The translations under genes and the position numbers were made by a program. The notes under the pieces were generated by a model. That model did not search any database and was not told the origin of the DNA. It was given only the letters and a program-made list of their open reading frames with translations. This document shows positions 44,885 to 57,059 of a stretch of 64,000 nucleotides of DNA, piece after piece (positions within the stretch are counted from its first letter, which is position 1; the number at the start of each line of letters is the position of its first letter). This DNA comes from Nansenia antarctica (taxonomy: Eukaryota > Chordata > Actinopteri > Argentiniformes > Microstomatidae), in the NCBI GenBank assembly GCA_963989245.1, contig OZ022341.1, forward strand, positions 77,128,359-77,192,358, given 5' to 3'.

Positions 44885-45260
44885 GGCCGTTCCACTAAAG
44901 TGGATTAGTATATCGGCGATTTAAATAAATCAGGCGATCAGGCAACTCGGGATTGGAATTCAAGCCTCAGGTGATTCCTCGAACGAGGATCAGGCTTGTG
45001 TCATGAGTGTTCACAGAACACCGGCTTAGAAATCCTCGATATGGGCGCGTGCACGCAGACATAAAGAGCCCCGAAGAGTCGATCTGTCGAAATAAAGATA
45101 CTCCACTCTGCAGGGGTCCTACATTTGCGCAGCATTCCGAATTATTGATCTTTATGAAGACGGAAAAATAAGATGTAAAATAGTGCAATACTGCCGCAAT
45201 TAACAAGGCGAGGGAAATGGTTTGGCAAGAAATTGCTGACCGATTAAATGCGTAGGTCAT

Positions 45261-46098
45261 ACTAGCCCCAGTTATTGTTATATGTTCATATTTTAATAAA
45301 TTAATATTTACTACTGTGGTGATATCCGCAGCAGGCTACAAGCCGTCATATCGTCACAATGGCCTAGTGGTATCGACCGCTGCTATAGTATTTATTCGTC
45401 TTTTTAAATCGGTGGTTCAAATCCTTCTTCAGACACACTTTTTACTGCATTTCGTTGTCTGAATCTAATCTAAAATCTCATCTAAAAAAGTATGTAGGCT
45501 ATAAAATTGTGGTGCAGGCTAATTTACAAGAACTGACACGATTACAATGGTGTTTGAAGCCTTTGCATGAAATCTTCGGTTAAATGTAAAAAAATAAAAA
45601 TAAATACTTATTCAAGTCTCGAACTCGCAACCTTCGGAACTCTAGCTGGTTGCCTTAACACTAGGAGCGCCACGGGATCGCCATTCATTCCACCGCAATC
45701 AGGTGTGAAACAGCACGAGCAGATTTTAACATGGAGAAGAGTGTACTGACGGACAAGGATCGCTGGAGGGCGATGTCACACAAGGCCGTCTGCCAGGCTC
45801 TTGACACCTTTTTCCCAGAAAGGCGCAGTGATGACGTTTCACATTAGGGTTAGCTGTACGTCTGTACGTGCCCCCCGGAAGCAGGGGCTGAATTTAATCC
45901 GCCAACGAAACGATAGATTGAGACTGCGGGAGCTTTACTAACGAATTAAAGTTTATTATAAAAAAATAATAGTAATAAATATTGCAATATTGTGTTTGTA
46001 TACTGTGTTTGTTTGTCAATATTGTATTGTGATCATATATATGAGCTTCACAGTTATAAAGTCTGTTTATTTGTCATGACGCCGGTCACGTCAGTCAC
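45261..46098. other. Harbinger interior, tRNA-like SINE heads
   Basis: ggcctagtggtatcgaccgc with ggtggttcaaatccttcttc (45363-45430) and, on the minus strand, gcgctcctagtgttaaggc with ggttgcgagttcgagac (45610-45675) are tRNA-like. A frame at about 45730-45835 (MEKSVLTDKDRWRAMSHKAV) is short and unassigned. Confidence 0.45.
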
Positions 46099-46227
46099 CA
46101 GTGGTGTAGTGTAGTTTTTTTCTAGTGGGTATAGCCTACTGTTATCAGGCTCATAGTTCATTTCACCATAACAATAAATCTGCGCTGCCTGTCTAAGGTT
46201 ATATATATATAATCTAAATATTATAAT

Positions 46228-46849
46228 TAGGGATGTCCCGATCCCACTTTTTCACTACCGATACCGATACCGATACCTGGGCTTCGGGTATCGGCGATAC
46301 CGATCCGATATTTGTATACATTTTTTGACCCCTGAATAATAACAAATACCTCCCCAGTATATAGTCCACACCAACAACAGTTAAATTAAAGACTGCCAGC
46401 CTTTATTAAAGCAACAAATGCGACGTGTTGTGGATTGGAACTACAGATCATAAGCTTTCAAATGATGTGTCATACATTGAAATCCCAAAAAATATGAAGT
46501 TAGAGTCATTTGAATGTTGTTAGACGTCAGGCACCTATAGGGTTAACCTCTTTGTAATGAAACCGGAAGCACACAGCGCAGCGCTATGCGCATTTTAAGC
46601 GCATATAGGACTCGCGTGAAGCGCTATGCGCATTTTAAGCGCATATAGGACTCGCGTGAAGCATTTCTGCGACACGTGTTTCTGTTCACTGTTTTTATTT
46701 CCTCATCGCTTATACACATAAGTTTGACTGCGGATGACAGTAGGATCGGATCAGAGCCTTTTTTTTTCTTCTGGTGCGATCCCCGATCCAGCATTCAGGA
46801 CCAATATCGGGTCGATATCCGATATCAGTATCGGATCGGGACATCCCTA
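46228..46849. mobile_element. hAT MITE (tagggatgtcccgatc ends)
   Basis: 622 bp, ends tagggatgtcccgatcc and ggatcgggacatccct+a, exact duplication attataat (46220-46227, 46850-46857). Subterminal gataccgatacc repeats. A 39-bp tandem duplication (gcgctatgcgcattttaag) lies at 46580-46660. Confidence 0.93.
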
Positions 46850-46857
46850 ATTATAAT

Positions 46858-48110
46858 AATAATAATAATAATTCATTGGATTTATATAGCGCTTTTCCGA
46901 GGCTCAAAGACGCTGACAATATGGGAAAAACGGAAAACACAGAAACAACAAGCAACAGATAAAATGAGCACATAGAACACAGAGTTAACGAACGGGGAAG
47001 GGGAGGTTGTATGCATGTCCATGGGGGGAGGGGGGTGGGAGGGTTAGGGGAGAAGGTTAGGGATAGGGGAGGTTGTATGCATGTCCAGGGGGGGGGGGGC
47101 GGGGGTGGCAGGGATGGGGGAGATGGCTAGGGGTAGGGGAGGCTGTAGGCGTGGGAGAACAGGTAGGTTTTGAGGTGGGATTTAAAAGTGAGGAGTGAGG
47201 GTGAGTCTCTGAGTGGTTGAGGGAGAGAGTTCCAGAGGCGGGGTGCGGCTCGTGAAAAGGCACGGTGACCGAAGCCTTTGAGTTTTGAGGGTGGGACAGT
47301 GAGGGGAACAATGGATGAGGATCGGAGGGTACGGGTAGGGCGGTGGGGGAGAAGGAGGTCAGTCAGGTAAGGGGGGGCCAGGCTATGGAGGGCTTTGTAT
47401 GTGAGGATGAGGACTTTGAATTGTATACGTTCTTTGATGGGGAGCCAGTGGAGAGAGTGGAGGACAGGAGTGATGTGGTCACGGGAGCGGGTGTTTGAGA
47501 GGAGGCGTGCAGCAGAGTTTTGGACCATCTGGAGTCTATGGAGGGAGCGGGAGGTGATGCCGGTGAGTAGGGAGTTGCAGTAGTCGAGGCGGGAGGAGAT
47601 GAAGGCGTGGATGAGGGATTCAGCAGCGGGGGGGGAGAGGCAGTGTCTGATTTTTGCAATGTTTCGGAGGTGGAAGTAGGATGTCTTGACAATGGAACTG
47701 ACGTGGGGATCGAATGAGAGGGTGGGGTCCAGAATGAAGCCGAGGTTGCGAGCCAGGGGGGAGGGGGTGATGGTAGTGTCGTCGATGGTGAGTGTGATGG
47801 GTCCGGTTTTATTGAGGGTGGATTTGGTGCCGATGAGGATGACTTCGGTCTTTTCACTGTTCAGTTTGAGGAAGTTGTGTGTGAGCCAGGTTTTTATTGC
47901 GGAGATGCAGGTTTCGATGTGAGTGAGGGGTGGGTTCTGGGTGGAGTTTGTGGTGATGTAAATCTGTGTGTCATCAGCGTAGCAGTGGAAGTCCAGGTTG
48001 AATTGGCGGATGATGTGACCGAGGGGGAGTGTGTAGCAGAGGAAGAGCAGGGGGCCGAGGACTGAGCCTTGTGGGACCCCCTGTGTGACAGAGGAGGAGG
48101 AGGAGGTGTA
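46858..48110 (-). mobile_element. L2-like LINE, 5'-truncated
   Basis: On the minus strand, frames in pieces encode the reverse transcriptase end: GHIIRQFNLDFHCYADDTQ at 48060-47960, FLKLNSEKTEVILIG, then SRLDYCNSLL and NSAARLLSNTRSRDHITPVL (47528 on), then RLWNSLPQPLRDSPSLLTFK to the stop. The 3' UTR ends cctcggaaaagcgctatataa followed by an ATT-rich tail at 46858-46885. Frameshifts separate the catalytic YADD region from the C-terminus. Confidence 0.85.
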
Positions 48111-48314
48111 TTATATATCTAAAATATCTAAATGACATGTTATAAGGCTGATCTGTACATATAGTGCTGCATTTTGGCATATTTCATGTCGCATTTCCCT
48201 CCATTGATGGTAGCCTATATGACGCTATATATATTCATAATGGTTCAAAATTCAAGTGCTTCGTAACACAGACGGGGTGAATTGTATGAATGAAAGTCAC
48301 GTCCTACACCACTG

Positions 48315-49640
48315 AAATAAACAAGAATAACTAGTTTCTAAAGAGAGTTCCATTCACTTGATGTAATGGATCATGCGAGGGGGAGCGTAATCTTATTCAT
48401 GATGATTGCTTGCCGATCAGCAAACAAAGCATTCTACCATCCCCCCCTCACCTCCCACCAGAAAGGCTGTACTCAGCCTGGTGAGTAGTTGAGTAGGTTA
48501 GTTGTAGGCTACTCAACTCTCTCTGTTGTGTGGAGCAAAGTAATTGAAGTAGCCTACATTTGATTATGTAATCATCAACTAATATTATATAACGAACAGA
48601 TATTTATAATAGGCCTACAGTATATAATGTATTATTATTTTTTCTGAGCAGTCCCACTCATAATTTTTCATTTTATTGGACAGATCTAGTGAAGACAGAC
48701 AGGAAAGGCCACCAGTATATCATGTATTGATAATGTATTATTTCACTGCCTCAGAAAGTCATTCAGTCGTGTGAAATGACGTGCGTTGTGCATTGAATGA
48801 CACTATTTACAACGCTGTACATTTTCAAATAATGCAATAGGATATATATATGAATTTACAGAAACACCATCATGAATGGAAATACGCAAGAGCGTGTAAT
48901 TGACAAATAAAGTTTGTGTGTTGTGGTGACACCACGTAAATACACATCACCCAGGCAGGAGAGAGAAAGAGTTGGGGGCAGAGGGGAGCTTTCATTCATA
49001 AAATTCCCCCCCGTCTGTGTTACGAAGCACTTGAATTTTGGACCATTGCGACTGACTATACCGTCTTAGTTACAGCGCTGTAAATAGTGTTATTTTATTA
49101 TTACCAAGGCTACAGAAACATGTTCACACAATGACGAACATGTGATGCATTTTATATTATATTCTTTGAACAACAGAACGGGACAGCCGTGAGAAACAGC
49201 CTTATATCGTACCTCCATTTTATATAGAAAAATATGATGATCATTCAGGTTTCATTTGTCATTGTACTTATATAGGGTACAGTTGTATTGTGTGGTCGGG
49301 GTGAAACTAATGAATCCCTGTGTCTCACAGGAGCGCGTATACATGAAAGAGAGGAGAGAACGAATACAATGTTATTGGAGAATAACAACAGAATATATAG
49401 AGAATGTTATTGGTTTATATATATAAACAATATTATTATATACAATATTATTTTGTAATAATATTGTCAGCCAGCCCCTGCAACTGCTCACGGGGGTTCG
49501 TTCGTTTTGTTTTGATTGCATAATGTGGCTGTACACTTGTAGTGTAATGTAGTGTAATGTAGTGACAAATAAACTTGAGGCTTGAGTGATCTCACAGGAG
49601 CGCGTATAGCCTCTGACTAGCAGGTCTGACTATAGGAAGA
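48315..49640. other. Repeat-derived, no gene seen
   Basis: Includes a fragment of the gcagtcccactca SINE (48636-48705) and AT-rich blocks; tcacaggagcgcgtata occurs twice (49327, 49592). A run at 49020-49110 has sequence in common with the zinc-finger intron (actatttacagcgctgt). Confidence 0.5.
48636..48705 (-). mobile_element. SINE tail fragment
   Basis: gcagtcccactcataatttt and attggacagatctagtgaag match the SINEs at 32750-32950 and 36141-36359. Confidence 0.65.
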
Positions 49641-49735
49641 AGATTTTGTGTGCAGGAAGAAGGTCTTTCTTGTGATTACATATTCATAGAACAGAATATT
49701 CTGGGAATTTTTGAAGATGAGTGGAAATTATCCAG
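49640..49735. repeat. piggyBac (PB1-type) terminal fragment, reversed
   Basis: tacatattcatagaacagaa through gaagatgagtggaaattatc is the reverse complement of the PB1 3' region (8165-8230). It is fused to the 3' UTR of PB2 at the same point as in the fragment at 53060-53150. Confidence 0.7.
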
Positions 49736-49919
49736 GCATACTACGGACGAACACGGAGAGACAGATATTTCAAGGAACATTTTTATTTACTTGCAATGTT
49801 CACGTCAATTATTCCAAATAAAAAGTATGGTAACAAATAAACACCAATATATAAAAAATATATAAAAAAGGGGACACACACTGTGTAAATATAGGACAGT
49901 CTGCGTAAATATAGAATAG

Positions 49920-52006
49920 TCAGCACTTCCAGCACACCGTTGCTGGCTTTGTGCATGTACCACAGACAAATCTTCCACACGACTGGCAGATCTTGATCGC
50001 TTTGTTCCCATGACACCTGGCACCTTGACACTTTTTTTTTTCACCTGTGGGGGTGTAGGTGGCCTGTTGAGTTGCAGTCGCCTTCTCGCTGCTGGTGTAG
50101 AAGGAAGCCTTGTAATTACCAGAGGGTCACGCAGCTCCCCTGCTAGCTTATGAATGAATTGCTTCCTGGTTATACTGATGCCCATGCACTGGCTGTACAG
50201 AATGCGTGCATTAATTGCAGCCATGTCCAAAATGTTGTAAAACACAGCTACAGGCCAACGGCGGGTCCCTCCTTTTACTGTATATTTCCTCGTCATCTGG
50301 TCCAGAACATCAACACCGAACTTAGTGCTGTTGTAGTAGGCAACCGTTTCGGGCAGTTTCTTAGGACCATCATCAGTAGAAACGGTTTGATGCAGTGTGC
50401 TGAGGAGGCATACATTTTTTTTAGGTTTCGCCTGGTAAACTGTGAGTGTGGCTTCTCCAGCCCTCAGCACCTTGCTGGAAAATCTTTCAGTCTGTGCCCG
50501 TGTACATGGGGGCAACCCCCGTCTGATTTTATTAATTGTGCCAACAATTGTGGTTTGTTGGGCCAAAAGGGTGTTTGCCAGTGGCAAGGAGGTGAAGTAA
50601 TTGTCTGTCGTGACATTTCTTCCTTTGCCCACGAACGGCTCCATCAGACGCAGCACAACATTGTCTGATAACCGCTGACCTGCCGGCCTGCTTTCATCTT
50701 TCCCTAGGTAGGGATGTGCGTTCAACATGTATTTGGTGTCCACGTCCGCTGCAACCCAGAACTTTATGCCAAATTTGTCAGGTTTATTGGCCATGTATTG
50801 TGTGAAACGACATCTTGCTTTGGTCGGGAACAACTGTTCATCCACGGTGATGTTGTCACCAGGTGTGTATGATGCAATGCTGTTTTTCACAAATTTATCA
50901 ACAATTTCTGAAATCATGGCAAATCTATCCACCGGAACGCGGGCGGCTCGTGTGTTCTTGTCGTCAAAGCGTAGATAGCGCATGATATCTCGGAACTTCT
51001 GGCGACTCATTGTGTCCTTGAAGAAATCGACTCCGAGATGTGATGACCAGCAGTCATCCATCCTCACGGACTTGGAATAATAAACTCCTTTGTAGTAAAG
51101 GAGACCCACGAATGCCTTTAGTTCGTCCATTGTCAAATTGAACTTCTCAGCATTACTCCGGTCAGCTTCTGCCTGAGTGTACTTTAGAATCTGTTGCCAC
51201 ATTTCCGTGTCAATCAGACACAGTAGACTGCTCAACGGACTTGTAATGTTCGATTTGGCATAACGAGTCGGGCCTGGAGCTGTCTTTATGATATTGGCCT
51301 GTCGTGCCCTGCCTCTCCGAGCGCCTGGGTTGCGCTGTGTTGGGCCTGGTTGCTCAGTCCACACTGTGCCGTCTCGACCCTTCTCTTTCATGGCTTCACA
51401 TGCGTCCTCAGTGTCAGAGTCGCATTCGGAAGCATCTGCGTCTGATTCAATGACATGATCGCCTGCTGCCTGTAAGACACAAGAAACTATTAGTTGAACG
51501 AATGAATGGTCTTTATTGTCATTTATACAGTAACAAGTACCGTACAATCTACTATAGAAACACTTGCTGTACGCTATGCTATAAATAAGGAATAACTTTT
51601 CCTGTAAACATATAAATATCCTATCTTTTCCTATCATACACCAGTTCACTATGCTGTAAATACCCTAACTTTTCCTAAACCTTATGTAAACATATAAATA
51701 TCCAAACTTTTCCTATATAAACCTTATGTAAACATGGGTTGTCCTATTGCACATAAATATCCTGACTTTTCCTAGATAAGCCTTATGTAAAAACATTTCA
51801 CATTGTTTTAATGTAATCATGCACAGAAAAACAATAGCCTATATGATGCAATTTGATATTAGCACGGGACAGTGTTGTTATCTTACCATGATAATTCGCT
51901 CATCATCTCCTGATCCTCCATCCGACTGATCCTCTTGCACGTCATGTATGAATGCTAAAACCTCATTAGGTTGCCAATGGCGTCTCTGGAACTCTGGACG
52001 ACTCAT
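49920..52006 (-). CDS. piggyBac-type transposase (PB2), nearly intact
   Basis: Exon 1 (52006-51887) encodes 40 residues, MSRPEFQRRHWQPNEVLAF to DDERIIM, with a gtaaga donor. The 417-base intron contains a dispersed repeat tail. Exon 2 starts at 51469 after tcttacag (AAGDHVIESDADASE), in phase 0. It has the DDE/D core with all three acidic residues: NITVDEQLF, VTTDNYFTS and FGVDVLDQM, and the insertion domain between. Near 50032-50041 a run of ten A (minus strand) is one short of the frame that leads into the zinc domain KCQGARCHGNKAIKIC, CQSCGRFVCGTC, ending VCWKC at 49920. As written, the frame instead continues to 49805. The transposase recognises TTAA sites. One base decides between complete and truncated. 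Confidence 0.9.
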
Positions 52007-52604
52007 CACAGCAAAAATAACGAGGAGGTGTGCTCTCTAGACTGTAATGCAGGCTAATTTATAGGAATAGGTGTGTTCATATGCAAACATACAATGGAGT
52101 TTATTTGTCATGTTGATAGGCTATAGGGGGGATGATCATTCTCGATCGGTTCGCCTATGTATATCACCATATTTTTCAATATAAAACGGAGGTCCGATAT
52201 ATGCCAGACATACTCGAAAGTAATGCATTGTATTTTACAAGCCGGGAAGCTTCATGATGGCTTTGCGATCTTTACCATCAACGACCAATTCAAAAACCCA
52301 TCAACATTGGAATGTGTCCATTCACATTTGAATCAAAGTCGGTCAAAATGGGGGGACCCAACCTTGCCAGATGGCCAGTTTTCAAATTGTGTTGGTAAAA
52401 TTGGTTTGGGGCAGAATTCTGTATGTGTGAATCAATGATGAGAATAATAATGTGTTATGATATATATATATATAGGGGGGTGAGATTCACAAAGGTCAAA
52501 AAAGGTATTGTACACTCAACAAATTGTGTGTAATATGTGTGTGTCACATCATAATGTGATCCTACTACCATAAGCATTGAACTACAAGTCAACATTTAAT
52601 ATTA
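52007..52604. other. 5' flank of PB2, no gene supported
   Basis: A plus frame at 52157-52438 has no known domain. The region should contain the PB2 promoter and terminus, but no TTAA end could be assigned. A short TA microsatellite lies near 52461-52475. Confidence 0.5.
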
Positions 52605-53640
52605 TTAACTCTGTGACTGCCAAACCTGGAAAATTCCGTGTTTTATGATTTATGCAATATTATCATACAGTAACGTTGGATCAATGTTATATACGTTATC
52701 CCTCAGGAGTCTGCAAGACCGGAGGAGTCTCTCTTTTAGGGTCGAATTCAGCTCTACATACTACCGTAAATAGTATGCGAGATTCCTCGAGAGAACTCTC
52801 ATGTTCTGACGTTAGTAACAATATTACTAAAACGATCTTTTTTGCTATTTAGATGTTGGATGTATTTTGTCAACAGTACATAGCCAAGAGTTTGCTGCAC
52901 AACTTAGTTTTATAACATAGTTTTAGCTCAGACCTAGATTGGAGATTGGTTCAGATTGATTCAGATTGGTTCAGATTGGGTTTTCTCAGTTTTTTGTCTG
53001 AAAAGTAGTTTTTTGATGAAAATGACCAACATTGAAGTGTTCATTGAACATGCTAGGAAGAAGATAGAATCAATCAGTGTTTACATATTCATAGAACAGA
53101 ATATTCTGGGAATTTTTGAAGATGAGTGGAAATTATCAAAAAGGCATATGTGTACTACAAACGAACACAGAAAGACAGATAATTCAAGTAACATTTTAAT
53201 TTACTTGCAATGTTCACGTCAATTCTTCCAAGTAAAAAGTATGGTAACAAATGTTATACCAATATATAAAAAATATATTAAAAAGTGAATAGGAGGTCGC
53301 CGGAGTGCTCAGCGTGGGCGCTGTCACACAGCGCCTTTGCCACAGCACCCCCAGCACACCGTCGGGGGGGGCACACGTTGTGCTTGGGTTCGGGCTTCGG
53401 CGCTGCGTGGGACTCATGTTTGTGGCATGGCGGTGGGGATGCATAAGATATGTATATGTCTGAATGATGGTTGATTGCTATTATTGAAAAGGAAGGTGAT
53501 GGGTGTTGCAGCATTGTGTTGCCGTGGTCATCCGTGTTCCCGCTGTGGGGGGTGACAGCGTTCTGTGGATGATTGTGGTAACGCAGTGTTGCAACAGGCA
53601 TAATCATCGTGACATCATTTGACATCACCGCTAAGCAGCA
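52605..53640. mobile_element. piggyBac composite fragment
   Basis: TTAA at 52605 with end ctctgtgactgccaaacc; 52640-52935 matches the reverse of 11350-11612 (5' end of PB1). Then 52980-53150 matches the reverse of the PB1 3' end. From 53150 the sequence matches the 3' UTR of PB2, and a minus frame up to 53628 includes a Cys/His-rich piece (CHKHESHAAPKPEPKHNVC). The element thus joins both ends of PB1 with a PB2-type tail. Confidence 0.65.
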
Positions 53641-53848
53641 TGGGTAATGTAGTATAATGTTCGAAAACGATTATTATCAATTTTTTGTTCACTGCACACT
53701 ATCAAATGAACACACTGAGGATTGAAACAAATAAAATTATTAATACACTCTGCAATTGGCTACTACAATGTTGCCAAAATCAACTATCTAATGTTCGAAA
53801 ACGAGTGTACAAATATTAATCTGTGTATATATCTATGTAGGCTACAAC

Positions 53849-55345
53849 TAGGGGTGCAACGGTTCAGTTGGCCCACGGTTCGGTACGGTTCGGTATTTTG
53901 GGTCACGGTTTTCGGTACGGTTCGGTTCAGAAACAAATGCTACTATTTATTTACAAACTGTTACTTTACTTTATTTTGCTTATACATAATATGGAACTTT
54001 AACATACACATGTATATGTTATGTATATAATGTATATATAATTGTATATAAACAAAAAACACTTTCAAATGTCCAAAAATAAATAAACACTTTCGAAAGT
54101 AAAAGTGCACTTTAGCCTTGACAGCTGGTAGCCCGTATACAAACAGGAGGAAAACAAATTCACACTACAAAAGTAACACTTTCCACATAGCGTTCCAACA
54201 TGTCATGTGTTGTATTCCAACGAGTTGCGACATCGTGGATTAATTTGTGTTTTGGTAAGTCTAACATATCTTGTTTAATTGTCAGAATATGGTGGGCTGT
54301 GGTGCTTTTGTGGAAGAAAGTGACTGCATGTCTGATCTTACCCAGGAGGCGGGACACCGGGGTTATTGCCACTGCCTTCTTGGCGGCGAGATTTACGATG
54401 TGCGCAAAGCAGCCGATCTGTGGCCCCAGTCCACCAGCTTCATGGATCGCATTTACGATAATTGCTGCGTTGTCTGTTGTTACGGGAATTGTTATGTTTG
54501 GCCTCTCCAACTTCCACTCAGTCACTGCATTTGTTAGTTCCTCTGCCAGGTGCGCGCTGGTATGGCTTTCGTATAGTGGACGAGTTTGCAGTACTGCGCT
54601 CTTCATCTCCCAATCCGGTGACATGTAGTGGACCGTGACAGTGAGGTAACTCTCCGTTGCCCGGGAGGTCCAACCCTCCGTAATCAGTGCAAAGCTCTGT
54701 GTTTTTGCCAAATCGTCTTCAATGCCTCTGCGCGTTGTTTGGTAAATACCGGGGATTATTTTGGTGCTGAATGATGTACGGGAGGGGACACTGTAACGGG
54801 GCTCGAGAGTTTTTATCAGATTTCGAAAACCCAAATCTCCAACCACCGAAAAGGGCTGCAAATCCTTTGCAATGAACATCCCCACTGCATTGGTTATTTT
54901 TTTGTGTTTCTCTGAAGTGGTAGTGTACGTCTGTCCGAACGCATCAGAGAGAGACTGCTGTCTGCTCACTGACGCTACCTGACTGGCTTTCCTGCTCCCA
55001 GTCAGTGTTATCGTTGAGTGGTAGCGGCGAATATGCTGGTTCATGTTAGAGGTGCAACCATTTGCATATGGCACACACTTTAAGCAGAGCTTGCAGACAG
55101 TAATATTTCTGTCCACTGTTTTCCCCCCCTTATTGTCGTATTCAACGGGAAAAGCGAAATGACCCCACACCGCAGACTTGTAGGAATCCGGGGCTTCCTC
55201 AAACTGTTGCGGCACTCTCAGAGCTAATTTACGAACGCAGCCAAATCGCAGCATAAACCGAAAACCGTCACGGTTCACTAGTGAATTGAGCCGTGGAACG
55301 CAAACCGTACCGTCCGTTAAAAAACCGAGAACCGTTGCACCCCTA
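53849..55345 (-). mobile_element. hAT transposon (taggggtgcaacggtt ends)
   Basis: Ends taggggtgcaacggttc and gaaccgttgcacccct+a, exact duplication gctacaac (53841-53848, 55346-55353). Subterminal cggttcggtacggttcgg repeats. It encodes the transposase half described next. Confidence 0.95.
54160..55300 (-). pseudogene. hAT transposase, N-terminal two thirds
   Basis: A continuous frame on the minus strand holds a BED finger (SAVWGHFAFPVEYD, CKLCLKC, NMNQHIRRYH), then QPFSVVGDLGFRNLIKTLEP, FALITEGWTS, VTTDNAAIIV, CFAHIVNLAAKKA and DVATRWNTTHDMLERY. At the first catalytic position, where hAT enzymes have Asp (TDGWTS), this copy has Glu. The second Asp (VTTDN) is kept. The frame ends after RY and the C-terminal part with the catalytic Glu and the dimerisation domain is missing, so it is not active. 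Confidence 0.85.
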
Positions 55346-55594
55346 GCTACAACCATCTTGCCTGTTGTGTACTACAGTTATTATTATTATACACAACAGT
55401 GTTGTGTTATGTGTTGTGTATATGTGAGTGAGACTGTGGTCTACAGTGATATACAAAAAAGACATTATATACAATATTATAAATATATATATTTTTATAA
55501 TATACGTTGATGAGTACAGGCAGCACTATAGACAGGCAGCACTTCAAATGTCTGAAGGGATTGGGAGACATACTGTACAGTTTATAATTTTCAT

Positions 55595-57018
55595 TAGGGA
55601 TGCACGATATGCATTTTTTCCAACCGATACCGATGTTTACCCGCTTCTCGTGGCCGATAACCGATATGATAACCGATATTTATTTATTTTTTCTTTCCTA
55701 GCACCAGGGGAGCCCCCCCTCCCAAATGTCGTTGTTTGGTACCTGTACTATATCAATGACAATAAAGACCATTCAGATATAATTTCACAGTTGATAACCT
55801 GTAGTTCAAGCACACCTGAAGGTAAGAAAGGCTATGTAGTGAGCAAAGATTGATGATTTAATATTCCATAGTGATCTCACCAAATCTAACTTACATCACT
55901 ATTGTTAACACAACAAAGAGAACACTTCTGACTCTTCAAATGTTCATTTATTATTTCCTCTAACAAACAGAATCTGTTATAGACAGTGCACAATGCTTTT
56001 TTTAGCCAAGATCTGGCCTCCTTTTATGAAAACAAAAAAGGCTCACCTAAGAGTAATGAAGTCCTCATCCAGCCACTGGGCCGTCAAACTAAGCATACTG
56101 ACTGGACTAACGTCAGAAGTCCATATGTCCGTGGTAAAACTTATCTGGCTTACGCTAGTATCGATCAGACTATGGATGTGTGTGGCGACTGTATCATACA
56201 TAGCAGGCAGGCACACGTCTGCAAAATAGCAGCGACTTGGGAGTGTATACCGGGGCTCTAAATGTGAAATTAGCTGGCGAAATCCTTTATCTTCTACTAC
56301 AGAGAAAGGCTTGTCGTCGAGGGCCATAAACTCCATTATTTGTTCATTGATTGCTTGAGCCTTTGAGCTGTCTGCTGTCTTCCTGCAGTTTTCAAATGCG
56401 TGTTCAATAGGCACCGCGGCTAGGCTACGTTCTGAAGGCTAGGCTACGTTCTGAAGGCTAGGCTACCACCGCGGCTAGGCTACCTAGTGCTTGATATTCC
56501 TTCCATACAGCGTGCTTGCAATGGTGAATCTTAAGGTGACTTATGAGATTCGTTGTGTTGTAACTCGTAGACCTTTGCCCTCCTCGCCGAACTTTTGTCG
56601 AACATGTATTGCAAATTGCAAACGCACTATCTGCCTCAGAAACTGTGAAGAATGTCCACACCGGGGAGCGGATTTGCAGAACCTAGGATGGTAGGGGATG
56701 GTAGGGCAATACCGCTACCTGATTGGTTGGCGAAGCACTCGTGAAGAGCCCCCTCATTGGCTGGCGAGGTATTGCCCTACCTTCCCTGCTTCGCCAACCA
56801 ATCAGGTAGCGGTATTGCCCTACCTTCCCCTACCATCCTAGGTTCCGCAAATTCGCCACCGGGGAAGGCATGTTTCGCTCTCGTCTCGTCTATACACTGC
56901 GGCTTCATTATCGGCTAAATATCGGCTAAAATTTTATAAAACCGATAAATACCGATAAACATTAATTTCCCATTATCGGGCCGATAAATATCGGTGCCGA
57001 TAATATCGTGCATCCCTA
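55595..57018 (-). mobile_element. hAT (tagggatgcacgat ends), with foldback insert
   Basis: Ends tagggatgcacgatat and atatcgtgcatccct+a, exact duplication attttcat (55587-55594, 57019-57026). The last 42 bases plus flank are tandemly duplicated up to 57060. Minus frames hold a BED finger (MWTFFTVSEADSAFAICNTC, LISHLKIHHCKHAVW) and transposase pieces (56414-56043: PFSVVEDKGFRQLISHLEPR, TTDIWTSDVS with the catalytic Asp). A 189-bp foldback is inserted at 56668. Confidence 0.93.
56668..56856. mobile_element. Mutator-like foldback element with 9-bp duplication
   Basis: Nearly the whole 189 bp is an inverted repeat: arms of about 70 bases (gcggatttgcagaacctagg ... and its partner ending cctaggttccgcaaattcgc). 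The 9-bp caccgggga is repeated on both sides (56659-56667, 56857-56865). The related hAT at 42245 reads through without the insert (ccacaccggggaagacatg). Long inverted arms and a 9-bp duplication point to the Mutator superfamily. Confidence 0.88.
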
Positions 57019-57059
57019 ATTTTCATAACTGTCTGGTGCCGATAATATCGTGCATCCCT

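Larger units (their letters stand above)
46099..48314. mobile_element. hAT (cagtggtgtag ends) carrying nested insertions
   Basis: Ends cagtggtgtagtgtag and cctacaccactg; related to the MITE at 16987-17414 (shared aaatctgcgctgcctgtcta and gcttcgtaacacaga). No matching duplication remains. It contains the hAT at 46228-46849 and a LINE. Confidence 0.75.

Noticed and set aside
52157..52438. 93-codon plus-strand frame upstream of PB2
   Set aside because: No domain, no splice or promoter evidence and AT-rich repeat context.
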